Shown here one piece after another: positions 19,633-28,513 of a stretch of DNA of 64,000 nt. The first letter of the stretch is position 1. Each line of letters begins with the position of its first letter. The notes beneath the pieces were generated by a model. The model did not search any database, was not told the origin of the DNA, and saw only the letters and a list, made by a program, of their open reading frames with translations. Source of the stretch: Cohnella sp. WQ 127256 (GTDB lineage Bacteria; Bacillota; Bacilli; Paenibacillales; Paenibacillaceae); assembly GCF_024519285.1 (NCBI RefSeq), contig NZ_JAMZCY010000005.1:310001-374000 (forward strand), in the 5' to 3' direction. Both the position numbers and the translations under genes were made by a program.

Positions 19633-20577
19633 ATGGCGATTAAACGTGCGAAAATTACGGTTGTCGGTGCAGGATTTACTGGTGCGACTACAGCGCTGAT
19701 GTTAGCTCAGAAGGAATTGGGAGATGTCGTTCTACTGGACATTCCTCAATTGGAGAACCCTACTAAGGGTAAAGCGCTTGATATGATGGAATCTACGCCT
19801 GTACAAGGAATTGATTCTAACATTGTAGGCACTTCTGATTATGCGGATTCTGCTCATTCGGATGTTGTTATCATTACTGCAGGTATCGCGCGTAAGCCTG
19901 GTATGAGCCGTGATGATCTTGTGAACACGAATGCTGGAATTGTAAAATCCGTATGTGAGAACATCAAGGCAACTAGCCCGAATTGCTATGTTATCATCCT
20001 CTCCAATCCAGTTGATGCGATGACTTATGTAGCGAATAAAGTACTTGGATTCCCGAAAAACCGTGTCATCGGTCAATCTGGGGTTCTAGATACTGCTCGT
20101 TACAATACGTTCCTCGCGCAAGAGCTTAACGTATCTGTTGAAGATGTACGAGGTGTTGTTATGGGTGGTCATGGTGACGATATGGTTCCACTAGTTCGTT
20201 ACACTTCGATCGGGGGTATTCCCGTTGAGAAGCTTCTTCCTAAAGAGCGTATCGATGCAATCGTACAACGCGCACGTGTTGGTGGTGGCGAGATCGTTAA
20301 CTTGCTAGGAAACGGTAGTGCTTACTATGCACCTGCTGCATCCCTCGTTCAAATGACAGAAGCGATTCTTAAAGATAAGAAACGTATTCTTCCTGTTATT
20401 GCGCTTCTTGAAGGCGAATATGGCTATAACAACTTGTTTATGGGCGTTCTTGCTGTATTGGGTGGCGATGGAATTGAGAAGGTTCTCGAAATCGACCTGA
20501 CGGCCGATGAGAAAGCTGCACTTGAGAAATCTGCTCAATCCGTACGCAATGTGATTCAAATCGTTGAGAACGCATAG
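19633..20577 (+). CDS. mdh: Malate dehydrogenase (NAD+)
   Basis: Oxidises malate to oxaloacetate. I use the ATG at 19633, 8 nt after AAGGAGGATG; an upstream in-frame ATG at 19576 would translate the leader stem-loop. The protein of 314 residues has the Rossmann motif [16 protein letters not shown], the LDH-like MDH active site ([13 protein letters not shown] with the catalytic histidine) and [17 protein letters not shown]. Third gene of the citZ-icd-mdh group, followed by a strong terminator. Confidence 0.96.
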   Translation: MAIKRAKITVVGAGFTGATTALMLAQKELGDVVLLDIPQLENPTKGKALDMMESTPVQGIDSNIVGTSDYADSAHSDVVIITAGIARKPGMSRDDLVNTNAGIVKSVCENIKATSPNCYVIILSNPVDAMTYVANKVLGFPKNRVIGQSGVLDTARYNTFLAQELNVSVEDVRGVVMGGHGDDMVPLVRYTSIGGIPVEKLLPKERIDAIVQRARVGGGEIVNLLGNGSAYYAPAASLVQMTEAILKDKKRILPVIALLEGEYGYNNLFMGVLAVLGGDGIEKVLEIDLTADEKAALEKSAQSVRNVIQIVENA

Positions 20578-20597
20578 TTTTAGTTTTCAACTTACAG

Positions 20598-20623
20598 GAG
20601 AGCCTGAGGGCTCTCTTTTTTTT
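20598..20623 (+). terminator. Terminator after mdh
   Basis: GAGAGCC-TGAG-GGCTCTC followed by eight T residues, 20 bp after the mdh stop. A textbook intrinsic terminator. Confidence 0.9.
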
Positions 20624-20765
20624 GCGCTAGCTGAAATGTGACATTTCACACAGCAAAATCATGAAGGATCGGTGTTAATTGGTTCTTTAATGTTTTGTTC
20701 GTCCCTTATTTTGTGTATACTGATGAGGGTTGTCATAGTTCGAATATTATTGGAGGGAACGTTAA

Positions 20766-21194
20766 ATGTTAAAAGTGATGTTGTTTTTGCACATAGTCGG
20801 TGCGGTTGGCATGGGGATATATGCGATCTTGCCGTTTGTTGTCGGTAAATTCAAACAATTATCAGGTAGTGCGCAAGAAGGATTGGCAAGTGGTCTCATT
20901 GCAGGAGGAAGAATTGGTCAATATGCTTTAGTTCTACAGCTTCTTTCTGGTGGATATTTGATTTCCAATATGGGAGACTATTCGGTTGCTTGGATGATAA
21001 CAATTATTATTATTTTCTTGGCTCTTGGAGCTTTGTCAGGAATCATTCAAGCTCCGCTTAAACGGATTGCTGCTGCATCTGCTAAGGGAGAGAACGCTAG
21101 CGCTTCGATTTCCAAGGTACAGACGATGAGCGCGATCATCTTCATCTTGTTTCTTGTCATCATCTGGTTAATGGCAGCACCTTGGTATAAATAA
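20766..21194 (+). CDS. Four-helix integral membrane protein (DUF2269-like)
   Basis: A 142-residue protein with about four membrane segments: residues 1-27 with FLHIVGAVGMGIYAILPFVVG, a second near YALVLQLLSGGYLIS, a third MITIIIIFLALGALSGII, and a C-terminal AIIFILFLVIIWLMAAPW. The first helix with LHIVGAVG resembles DUF2269/CopD-like small membrane proteins in which a conserved histidine lies in helix 1; this is an inference. GGAGGG precedes the ATG. It stands alone between the mdh terminator and a long palindromic terminator. No function is assigned. Confidence 0.75.
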   Translation: MLKVMLFLHIVGAVGMGIYAILPFVVGKFKQLSGSAQEGLASGLIAGGRIGQYALVLQLLSGGYLISNMGDYSVAWMITIIIIFLALGALSGIIQAPLKRIAAASAKGENASASISKVQTMSAIIFILFLVIIWLMAAPWYK

Positions 21195-21206
21195 TTCGAT
21201 TCATTG

Positions 21207-21268
21207 AAAAATATTAAGCAAAAGCCCTTGCCCACAATAATGTGGCAAGGGCTTTTGCTTAATATTTT
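21207..21268. terminator. Long palindromic bidirectional terminator
   Basis: A perfect inverted repeat of at least 24 bp (arm begins AAATATTAAGCAAAAGCCCT) around a short CACAATAATGTG centre, bounded by A-run on the left and T-run on the right. It follows the DUF2269-like gene and precedes the MFS gene. Confidence 0.85.
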
Positions 21269-21280
21269 ACGACAGACATG

Positions 21281-21289
21281 TGCTATAAT
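21281..21289 (+). promoter_or_regulatory. Extended -10 promoter of the MFS gene
   Basis: TGCTATAAT: a perfect TATAAT with an upstream TG one base away, 40 bp before the MFS start. No good -35 is seen, which is common for extended -10 promoters. Confidence 0.5.
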
Positions 21290-21329
21290 TCATAAATTAC
21301 ATTTCAAATTGTGCGCTTAGAGGAATAAT

Positions 21330-22547
21330 ATGAAAAATAAAGCTCTAGATTTACTAAACCGATATGATAGTGGAATTTGGATTCGTGTACTCGGTTCAGC
21401 ACTAACGACCATTACCAGCTTCATGATCCGTCCTTTTCTTGTACTTTATCTTTACGATCAACTGGAAGGGTCAATTATCCTGCCGATGATTATCGTAGGT
21501 TTGCAGCCCCTTTGTGGCTTGTTCGTAAGCTGGTTCGGTGGGGGCTGGAGTGATCGCTATGGAAGGAAACCGTTAATTTTAATCGCGTTATTTCTCCAAA
21601 TGTTGTGTATGGTTGGTTATATTTTCGCCGATCAGGTGTGGCAGTATGCCTTGATCTCGATTATTAACGGAATTGGATTTGCATTGTATATGCCGGCAGC
21701 CAATGCCCAAATTACGGATATGGTAACCGAAGAGAAACGAGCTGAAGTGTTTGCATTGATGCATACAGCGTTTAATGTCGGGGCTGCTGTGGGACCCGTT
21801 CTTGGCTTACTTATGTTTAGCTGGAATCCGTCCGCTGTATTTCTTATTTCCGCTATATCCTTTATACTCTATGGTCTACTAGTCTGGTTTAAACTTCCAG
21901 AAACCGCACCGTTGATTAAGGGGGATAAGCAATCCGCATTATCTTCAGCTCATCCAAAACCTAAGTTTTCGTGGGCAAAGCATAAAACGCTAGTATTAAT
22001 GACTCTATTAAGCCTGCCAGTGGGGCTGTTATACGCACAAGTGGAATCAACCTTTCCGCTGCATCTCCAAACGAATTTTGAACAGTATCGCACGGTACTT
22101 GCTGCGCTTCTTACCTTTAATGGAATCATGGTGATCGCTTTGCAAATCTGGATCGCCAAGCGTACGGAAATGATGCCGTCGTATAGGATCATAGGTGGTT
22201 CGTATATATTGTTTGCTATCGTTTCCATGGGCTATGGTTATTCGAGTATTATTTTGTGGCTGTTTGTTGCTGAATTTATTTTTACGATCGGAGAGATGAT
22301 CTTTGGTCCACATATGCAGAAGGCCGTTTCCGTCATGGCACCAAAGGAGCAACGGGGTTTTTATTTTTCTGTGTATGGGACTAGCCAGTTACTATCTCGC
22401 GGTCTTGGTCCTATCTTAGGAGGATTGCTGCTCAATTGGAGTAATGGGGAAGTATTGTTTACGGTTTTAGCGGTGTTAATGGCTATTGCTGGGTTTGCCC
22501 AGTATCGTGTCGTAAGGAGTTATTCAGCTAAGGCATTAATTGATTAA
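21330..22547 (+). CDS. MFS transporter (drug:H+ antiporter-like)
   Basis: A 405-residue major facilitator with twelve predicted helices. The loop between helices 2 and 3 carries WFGGGWSDRYGRKPLI, the MFS motif A. The helix-5 region has AFNVGAAVGPVLGLL, reminiscent of motif C, which is associated with antiport and drug export in the DHA1 group. AGAGGAAT precedes the ATG. No regulator or dedicated pathway genes adjoin, so the substrate is unknown. Confidence 0.85.
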   Translation: MKNKALDLLNRYDSGIWIRVLGSALTTITSFMIRPFLVLYLYDQLEGSIILPMIIVGLQPLCGLFVSWFGGGWSDRYGRKPLILIALFLQMLCMVGYIFADQVWQYALISIINGIGFALYMPAANAQITDMVTEEKRAEVFALMHTAFNVGAAVGPVLGLLMFSWNPSAVFLISAISFILYGLLVWFKLPETAPLIKGDKQSALSSAHPKPKFSWAKHKTLVLMTLLSLPVGLLYAQVESTFPLHLQTNFEQYRTVLAALLTFNGIMVIALQIWIAKRTEMMPSYRIIGGSYILFAIVSMGYGYSSIILWLFVAEFIFTIGEMIFGPHMQKAVSVMAPKEQRGFYFSVYGTSQLLSRGLGPILGGLLLNWSNGEVLFTVLAVLMAIAGFAQYRVVRSYSAKALID

Positions 22548-22618
22548 AATGAAAAACAGAAAGATAAGAAGTGGAACATTTTAGGACTGGAGTACGTTTC
22601 AAGGTGGGGGGGATTTTT

Positions 22619-23257
22619 GTGTTAAAACGTTTTACGATGATTCTTATGAGCTGTATGTTTATTTTGGGTACGTGGATGATTGTAAAACCTGAGAAAGCTT
22701 ATGCCTGTTCTTGTGCGATGCCTGCTTCTGTGAGTGACGAGATGGACCGGAAAACGGCAATATTTTCTGGGAAAGTCTTGAGTGTGGTTAATCCTGAACA
22801 AAAGGAAATTATGTCTAGCGCAGATCCCGTTACGATCACATTTGAAGTGGATACCGTGTGGAAGGGTCAATTAGAGGAGAACACAATCGTGCAAACGGCT
22901 GAAAGCTCAGCAAGTTGTGGTTATGATGGATTTGCTGAGAGCTCGGAATACATTGTGTATGCTTATGGGGAGCCAGATAAGCTAGAAACGGGTATGTGTG
23001 AAAGAACAAAGCTATTAGACGATGCTAGTGAAGATCTAACAGCACTCGGTAAAGGATATGCACCTAACAAGACGACAGGGAGTCAAGGAAGCTCGGAACC
23101 AAGTGAAACAGACGGTTCAAGCGGCACTCCAGTCGCTGGGGATAACAGCAATTCAATCGTGAGTTCTGAAAGTTCATACATCATTCCGCTAGTGGGCCTT
23201 GTTATTATTATAGCTTTTGTGTTCATGTTATTTACCTTCAGAAGAAGGAAGTCATAA
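22619..23257 (+). CDS. Secreted, membrane-anchored TIMP/netrin-like cysteine protein
   Basis: A 212-residue exported protein. I prefer the GTG at 22619 because AAGGTGGGGGGG lies just upstream; an in-frame GTG at 22571 has none. The signal peptide ends PEKAYA, and the mature chain begins C30-S-C32-A, the CxC start typical of TIMP/netrin OB-fold domains. Further cysteines (SASCGYDGF, TGMCERTK) and YIVYAYG fit this fold. A Gly/Ser/Thr-rich linker follows, then a C-terminal helix (YIIPLVGLVIIIAFVFMLF) and basic RRRKS stop, so it should be anchored outside the cell. No LPxTG motif. The fold call is from motif resemblance. Metalloprotease inhibition is known for animal TIMPs, not for bacterial members. 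Confidence 0.75.
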   Translation: MLKRFTMILMSCMFILGTWMIVKPEKAYACSCAMPASVSDEMDRKTAIFSGKVLSVVNPEQKEIMSSADPVTITFEVDTVWKGQLEENTIVQTAESSASCGYDGFAESSEYIVYAYGEPDKLETGMCERTKLLDDASEDLTALGKGYAPNKTTGSQGSSEPSETDGSSGTPVAGDNSNSIVSSESSYIIPLVGLVIIIAFVFMLFTFRRRKS

Positions 23258-23279
23258 CAATTCTCGAAAAGGTTATGTT

Positions 23280-23314
23280 TTTACATTGACAGTAAATGTA
23301 AATCCTGATAATCT
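23280..23314 (+). promoter_or_regulatory. Consensus promoter overlapped by a palindromic operator
   Basis: TTGACA (23286-23291), 17-bp spacer, TAATCT (23309-23314). A palindrome TTTACATT-N7-AATGTAAA (23280-23302) straddles the -35, suggesting a dimeric repressor. It drives the leader and nucleotidyltransferase gene downstream. Confidence 0.65.
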
Positions 23315-23346
23315 CGTGGTAAGAACATAAAGGCAATGTAACCTTC

Positions 23347-23386
23347 GGGTTCAACCTCGCTGAGAAGTGAGGTTGGGCCCTTTTTT
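23347..23386 (+). terminator. Leader terminator/attenuator before the nucleotidyltransferase gene
   Basis: GGGTTCAACCTC and GAGGTTGGGCCC form a 12-bp stem (two G-U pairs) followed by TTTTTT. It lies after the promoter at 23286-23314 and 30 bp before the start codon. An alternative upstream hairpin AACC-TTCG-GGTT (23340-23351) shares the GGGTT strand and could compete with the terminator. Confidence 0.65.
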
Positions 23387-23415
23387 GCATTTCCTAAAAT
23401 CAGAGGAGGATTCTT

Positions 23416-24189
23416 ATGTCGAGGAAAGATTTGTTGCTTCAGAGGCTCGATGAAATTGGCTTGTCGCTCGAACGAAATGGTGGAGCTCATTTATTGTTAG
23501 GGCTAGGTTCTGTTGGCGTAGAGATGGATAGGATTGATGAGTACTCAGATTTGGATTTCTATGTCATTGTGATGCCGGGTCAGAAATCACGATATTTGGA
23601 TCAGTTGGATTGGCTTGAGGAGGTGCATCCTTTAGCTTATTCTTTTAGAAATGCGAGTGTAGGTTATAAAATTTTATTCGAGGATGGCATTTACGGGGAA
23701 TATGCGATATTCGAGGAAAGTGAGATGGCGAGTAGCTCGTATTCAGAAGGTAGAATCGTATGGAAGGAACCCTCATACACGAATGTGGGTATTTCGAAAT
23801 CATCGAAACAGGAACCTAGCTTAAGAAAGGCTTCCTTGGAACATCCTCTGAATGAAGCTTTAACAAATCTATATGTGGGACTTGGTCGTTATGCTAGGGG
23901 AGAAAAGTTATCTGGGATGCGTTTTGTGCAAGGGTATGCAGTGGACAGTATCCTATCTGTGCTCCACCTTCTGGAGCAAGAGGTGGAATACTTTCCAGAT
24001 CAATTCGGGAATGAGAGGCGATTAGAGAAGAGGCATCCACAGTTTGCAGAGAGAATTGGAGATATGCTTCAGGGATACGATCATGTTCCCGAATCTGCGC
24101 TTTGTATTTTGAACTACTTGGAAGACGTTTATCCTGTAAATAAAAGACTAAGTGACGAGATACGGACCTTGGTTAATCAATTCCAGTAG
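23416..24189 (+). CDS. Nucleotidyltransferase-fold protein (aminoglycoside/lincosamide adenylyltransferase-like)
   Basis: A 257-residue protein of the polymerase-beta nucleotidyltransferase superfamily. The core motif is GLGSVGVEMDRIDEYSDLDF: Gly31-Ser32 followed by the metal-binding pair Asp45-x-Asp47. The C-terminal part is helical (about 130-255), as in antibiotic adenylyltransferases such as Lin(F)- or AadK-like enzymes. A third catalytic carboxylate may be Glu82-Glu90 in the FEDGIYGEYAIFE region. AGAGGAGG lies 8 nt before the ATG. A repressible-looking promoter and an attenuator precede it, as for some antibiotic-induced genes. The substrate is unknown; a house-keeping or toxin-like NTase remains possible. 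Confidence 0.75.
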   Translation: MSRKDLLLQRLDEIGLSLERNGGAHLLLGLGSVGVEMDRIDEYSDLDFYVIVMPGQKSRYLDQLDWLEEVHPLAYSFRNASVGYKILFEDGIYGEYAIFEESEMASSSYSEGRIVWKEPSYTNVGISKSSKQEPSLRKASLEHPLNEALTNLYVGLGRYARGEKLSGMRFVQGYAVDSILSVLHLLEQEVEYFPDQFGNERRLEKRHPQFAERIGDMLQGYDHVPESALCILNYLEDVYPVNKRLSDEIRTLVNQFQ

Positions 24190-24207
24190 TCGAAATTTGA
24201 TTTCCCC

Positions 24208-24251
24208 GGAAATGTGGCCTTGTTCGGACTGACTAATAAGGCCACATTTCC
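24208..24251. terminator. Bidirectional terminator between convergent genes
   Basis: GGAAATGTGGCCTT and AAGGCCACATTTCC, perfect 14-bp arms with a 16-nt loop, between the nucleotidyltransferase gene (+) and yfbR (-). T-tracts are short. Confidence 0.65.
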
Positions 24252-24323
24252 TTAACACAACTACATGCGATGGACAGAGTATTTGTATGTTTCAATTCCC
24301 TTAGCTTTATTTTGCTTACAGCT

Positions 24324-24932
24324 TCAAAGTGGCAAGTCTTCTTGCTCGATTTCGGCTAGCTCGTCAATCGTTCTCTCGAAACCAGGAGCCAGATGAGTGA
24401 GGAACCATTCGACCTCAGGCATGTCCAGCTTTCTTAGCTTTTCTTCGCTTTGGCGACGTGCGGTTGCGAATTCACGATTTCCTGCTGACATTTCACTTAT
24501 GCATTTCAAATAAGCATCGAGTAGATCGGCAGCTTTCAATATTTTATCCAACTCAGGATTTACAGGTTTGCGATTCAGTAATGGGCGATAGCTTTCTCTA
24601 AGCTCTAAAGGTACGGTCGCCAGTAGTCGTTCGGCAGCAAGAGCCTCAATTTCGCGGAAATTAGCTAAAATATGTGGATTATGATGTTTGACGGGTGTCG
24701 GAATATCTCCCGTAAACACTTCTGTGGCATCATGGAATAAAGCATAGGTAACTACTTCATCCGGATTGATATCGCGCTTGAATATTTCCCGTGCAATACT
24801 ACCTAGAGCATGGGCGATGAGTGCGACATGATACGAGTGCTCTGCAACATTTTCCGGAGTGGTGCTCCGCATAAGACTCCATCGTTCGATATATTGTAAC
24901 CGATACAAGTATGCTAAATAATGATTTGCCAT
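24324..24932 (-). CDS. yfbR: 5'-deoxynucleotidase YfbR (HD domain)
   Basis: A 202-residue HD-domain phosphohydrolase that removes the 5'-phosphate from deoxynucleoside monophosphates. The metal-binding residues are visible: His33 in AEHSYHVALIAHAL, the HD pair in FHDATEVFTGD and a later aspartate in ADLLDAYLKC. The N-terminus HYLAYLYRLQYIERWSLM is characteristic of YfbR. The start has GAAAAGGAG upstream on the minus strand. It is divergent from the fumarase gene, 87 bp apart. Confidence 0.9.
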   Translation of the reverse strand: MANHYLAYLYRLQYIERWSLMRSTTPENVAEHSYHVALIAHALGSIAREIFKRDINPDEVVTYALFHDATEVFTGDIPTPVKHHNPHILANFREIEALAAERLLATVPLELRESYRPLLNRKPVNPELDKILKAADLLDAYLKCISEMSAGNREFATARRQSEEKLRKLDMPEVEWFLTHLAPGFERTIDELAEIEQEDLPL

Positions 24933-25019
24933 GAATAGGACTCCTTTTCTCTCACCGCTTGCCTATATGATATTATATAATGGATAAGGAACAACGAACA
25001 GAGAGGGGATTTAGCATTC

Positions 25020-26564
25020 ATGATATCAGCATTTGAACAGAGCATGTACAAACTTATAGTAGAAACCTCTACTAATCTTCCCGCGGATGTACGCCGTACA
25101 ATAGCCGCTGCACGTGAGGCGGAAGATCGCGCTACACGCGCTGGACTATCCCTATCCACTATAGCCTTGAATATCGAGATGGCGGAGAGTAACGTTTCCC
25201 CCATTTGCCAAGATACCGGTATGCCGACTTTCGTCGTACATACTCCTGTAGGTGCTAATCAAATCATTATGAAACAAGAGATTAAGAATGCAATTGCTAG
25301 AGCGACCAAAGATGGCAAGCTCCGGACGAATTCAGTAGATTCTTTGACAGGGTCCAACACGGGCGACAATCTTGGGCCTGGAACACCGGTCATTCACTTT
25401 GAGCAGTGGGAACGTGATGAAATCGATGTTCGTTTAATTCTCAAGGGCGGTGGATGTGAAAATAAAAACATTCAATATAGCTTGCCATGTGAGATTGAAG
25501 GCTTAGGTAAAGCGGGTCGAGATCTCGATGGAATCCGCAAATGCGTTCTTCATTCGGTATATCAAGCCCAAGGACAAGGCTGTAGTGCAGGCTTCATTGG
25601 TGTTGGAATCGGCGGAGACAGAACGACAGGTTATGAGCTGGCTAAACAGCAGCTGTTCCGCCAGGTTGAAGATGTTAATCCCATTCCGGAGCTTCAGCAG
25701 CTTGAGGAATATATTTTGGATAAGGCGAATCAGCTTGGCATTGGCACAATGGGATTCGGTGGTAATGTGACGCTTCTCGGTTGTAAAGTGGGCGTTAATA
25801 ATCGCTTGCCAGCTAGCTTCTTTGTTTCTGTTGCTTACAATTGCTGGGCATACCGTCGTCAAGGTGTGTTATTAGATGGTTCCACGCACGAGATTGAAAG
25901 CTGGATTTATGAGGGTGGCTCAGCAGTTTCAATGGCGGAAGCCGCAGTAGATTCATCTGAAGAAGCTGCTGAAGTTGCCAAGCCTAAAGAAATTGTTCTT
26001 CAAATGCCATTGTCAGAGGAAGACGTTCGTGCATTGAAGGTTGGAGACGTCGTTATCCTTAATGGTGAAATGCATACCGGACGTGATGCTCTTCATAAGC
26101 ATTTGATGGACCACGATGCTCCGATTGATTTGAATGGCGGGGTTATCTACCATTGCGGACCAGTTATGCTTAAAGATGATGCGGGCTGGCATGTTAAAGG
26201 AGCAGGACCAACAACAAGCATCCGTGAAGAGCCTTACCAAGGTGACATTATGAAAAAGTTCGGTCTTCGTGCAGTTATCGGTAAAGGTGGCATGGGTCCG
26301 AAAACACTTGCTGCTCTGCAAGAACATGGCGGCGTCTATTTGAATGCAGTAGGTGGAGCAGCCCAATACTATGCGGAGTGCATCAAGAACGTTAATGGAG
26401 TGGACTTCTCGGAGTTCGGAATTCCGGAAGCGATGTGGCATTTGCAGGTTGAAGGCTTTGCGGCGATTGTAACGATGGATTCGCATGGTAACAGCTTGCA
26501 TGCCGACGTAGATAAGGATTCCAAAGAAAAGCTTGCGCAGTTCAAAGATCCTGTATTTGTATAG
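25020..26564 (+). CDS. Fumarate hydratase, class I (iron-sulfur, single chain)
   Basis: Hydrates fumarate to malate using a [4Fe-4S] cluster. The 514-residue protein fuses the alpha (about 1-290) and beta (about 330-510) parts found as separate subunits in some bacteria. Candidate cluster cysteines are Cys63 (VSPICQDTGMP), Cys188 (GQGCSAGFIG) and Cys275 (AYNCWAYRR), spaced like those of E. coli FumA. The beta part has GEMHTGRDALHKHLM and YHCGPVM. Class I enzymes are oxygen-sensitive; B. subtilis uses the class II enzyme CitG instead. It lies 24 bp upstream of phoR on the same strand, so both may be transcribed together. Confidence 0.93.
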   Translation: MISAFEQSMYKLIVETSTNLPADVRRTIAAAREAEDRATRAGLSLSTIALNIEMAESNVSPICQDTGMPTFVVHTPVGANQIIMKQEIKNAIARATKDGKLRTNSVDSLTGSNTGDNLGPGTPVIHFEQWERDEIDVRLILKGGGCENKNIQYSLPCEIEGLGKAGRDLDGIRKCVLHSVYQAQGQGCSAGFIGVGIGGDRTTGYELAKQQLFRQVEDVNPIPELQQLEEYILDKANQLGIGTMGFGGNVTLLGCKVGVNNRLPASFFVSVAYNCWAYRRQGVLLDGSTHEIESWIYEGGSAVSMAEAAVDSSEEAAEVAKPKEIVLQMPLSEEDVRALKVGDVVILNGEMHTGRDALHKHLMDHDAPIDLNGGVIYHCGPVMLKDDAGWHVKGAGPTTSIREEPYQGDIMKKFGLRAVIGKGGMGPKTLAALQEHGGVYLNAVGGAAQYYAECIKNVNGVDFSEFGIPEAMWHLQVEGFAAIVTMDSHGNSLHADVDKDSKEKLAQFKDPVFV

Positions 26565-26588
26565 AACTAAAGGAGCCATTATCCATCC

Positions 26589-28388
26589 ATGTCTAAATTC
26601 CGCTTAAAATTAACTGGCCTGTTCATGATAATGATTGGTATTTCCGTGCTTGCTGCCGGATTATTGATGGGCAATTCCTATCAGAAAAATCATCAAGAAG
26701 CTTTACGTGATCATATGATTCGGGAATTGCATGTCTTGAACGCTGCGGCACCTTGGCCACATATGGATGATGAAGCTGAGCAAAGCTCATATTTACAAAG
26801 GCAAGCGAAACGATTTAATGAAATCGCAGGCATGCGAGTGACCTATATTAATTTAGATGGCCGGGTCATGGGAGACTCCGATCATGATCCAGCGACGATG
26901 GACAATCATCATGATCGCAAGGAAATACAGCAAGCACTTCTTGAAGGTACGGGAAGTAGTATTCGTCATAGTGATACTTTGATGCAAAATATGATGTATG
27001 TGGCGATTAAGGTAAACTCGGAGACGAATGATGCGAAGCAAGGCATCATTCGATTAGCCATGAGTTTAGGTGATATTGAGAGTAGCTTGAACAATATGTG
27101 GCTCGCCTTAATATTCGGGTTATTCCTGTTGTTCGCAGTTGCTGGAGTTGTGAGTTATCGCGTTGCGCTTAGTGTTACTCGTCCGTTGGAGCGAATGACG
27201 TCTGCTGCTAAAAGGATGGCCAACATGGATTATGCCATTCGTGTTCCTGAAGGCGGCAGGGACGAAATGGGCGAGCTTGCACGCGCACTTAATGCAATGG
27301 CTGGGAGCCTTCAAGAGCAGCTGGATGAAATTCGTCAAAATGGGACAAGGCTACAAAGTGTCGTGGATAATATCTTAAGTGGAGTTGTTATGATTTCCCA
27401 CGATGGAATTATTACTTTGTACAATCGCGAGGCAGAGCAGTTGCTCGGAAGTACTGTTCGAGAGCGAGTTGGGCGGAGCTATACGGAAATTCGTCAGCAT
27501 TTCGAGCTCGTCGCGCTTATACGGGAAGCTATAAATAATCCAGTATCCGTTCATGAAGAGCTAACGGTTTATTATCCAGAAGAGCGTCTACTCGAAATCA
27601 ACATTGTTCCAATGACAATGAGTGGGGAAGATGAGCTCGGAATACTGCTTGTTCTTCAGGACGTGTCTGCTATTCGCCGATTAGAGCGAATGCGGAGTGA
27701 GTTCGTCGCCAACGTGTCGCATGAGCTCAAGACGCCGGTTGCTGCTGTCAAAGGCTTTGCAGAAACATTGTTGGCAGGAGCCATGAATGATCCTGAAACG
27801 GCGAAATCCTTCCTTACGATTATCCAAGACGAGAGTGATCGGTTAAATCGTTTGATTGGAGATATTCTAGAGTTATCCAAAATTGAATCAAGACGCTCGC
27901 CCCTACAATTCACGCCTATTGATTTGCCGATGTTCTTGGGGCGGATGACGGAATTGCTATCTGCTGAAGCAGCCAAAAAAGAAATTTTATTGGACGTTCA
28001 GGTGGATGAAGGTTTATTCCTTGAAGCGGATGAGGATCGTCTTGGTCAAATATTGATGAATCTCATTCAAAACGGGATTAATTATACCCCTGAAGGTGGT
28101 AAGGTCAAAGTTCGAGCGGAAATCATTGAGGCGGATGATGATGAGGAAGAACTTGTGAGGATTATCGTATCCGATACGGGGATTGGTATTCCGAAGAAAG
28201 ATATTCCACGGGTGTTCGAGCGGTTCTATCGAGTGGATAAGGCTCGTTCACGTAGTTCAGGCGGTACAGGTTTAGGATTGTCTATTGTTAAACATTTGAC
28301 CGAGCTGCATCATGGGACAATCAGAGTAGAAAGCACGGTAGGCGTAGGTTCGCAGTTTATTTTGGAGTTACCGCTGCTGCAGCCGTAA
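26589..28388 (+). CDS. phoR: Phosphate sensor histidine kinase PhoR
   Basis: Membrane histidine kinase that phosphorylates PhoP under phosphate limitation. The 599 residues show TM1 (about 9-29), an extracytoplasmic sensor domain (30-168), TM2 (about 171-190), HAMP (191-245), PAS (250-360), HisKA with His378 in FVANVSHELKTP, and HATPase_c with N box (LMNLIQNGINYTPEGG), G1 (VSDTGIGIP), F (FERFYRVD) and G2 (GGTGLGLSIV). Naming rests on architecture, the adjacent PhoP-type regulator and the B. subtilis-like locus. It starts 24 bp after the fumarase stop and precedes phoP, the reverse of the B. subtilis order. Confidence 0.9.
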   Translation: MSKFRLKLTGLFMIMIGISVLAAGLLMGNSYQKNHQEALRDHMIRELHVLNAAAPWPHMDDEAEQSSYLQRQAKRFNEIAGMRVTYINLDGRVMGDSDHDPATMDNHHDRKEIQQALLEGTGSSIRHSDTLMQNMMYVAIKVNSETNDAKQGIIRLAMSLGDIESSLNNMWLALIFGLFLLFAVAGVVSYRVALSVTRPLERMTSAAKRMANMDYAIRVPEGGRDEMGELARALNAMAGSLQEQLDEIRQNGTRLQSVVDNILSGVVMISHDGIITLYNREAEQLLGSTVRERVGRSYTEIRQHFELVALIREAINNPVSVHEELTVYYPEERLLEINIVPMTMSGEDELGILLVLQDVSAIRRLERMRSEFVANVSHELKTPVAAVKGFAETLLAGAMNDPETAKSFLTIIQDESDRLNRLIGDILELSKIESRRSPLQFTPIDLPMFLGRMTELLSAEAAKKEILLDVQVDEGLFLEADEDRLGQILMNLIQNGINYTPEGGKVKVRAEIIEADDDEEELVRIIVSDTGIGIPKKDIPRVFERFYRVDKARSRSSGGTGLGLSIVKHLTELHHGTIRVESTVGVGSQFILELPLLQP

Positions 28389-28404
28389 GGTGTGAATTGA
28401 CGAT

Positions 28405-28453
28405 TTTACGCTGCGTTAACAATTACATGATGTTGCGTTTACAGTGGTATGAT
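28405..28453 (+). promoter_or_regulatory. PhoP box upstream of phoP (autoregulation)
   Basis: Hexamers in 11-bp phase: TTTACG (28405), TTAACA (28416), ATGATG (28427, poor), TTTACA (28438). TATGAT at 28448-28453 is a candidate -10, with TAAAAC at 28453-28458 as alternative at the same 9-nt distance seen in the other Pho promoters. It lies between phoR and phoP, giving phoP its own regulated promoter. Confidence 0.65.
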
Positions 28454-28513
28454 AAAACTAACAAGAAGAGCCAAATAGGCAGGACTGTCTGCTAGACCGG
28501 AGGAACTCATGTC

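Noticed and set aside
26013-26579. 188-codon antisense ORF in the fumarase gene
   Set aside because: Shadow of a strongly supported enzyme gene.
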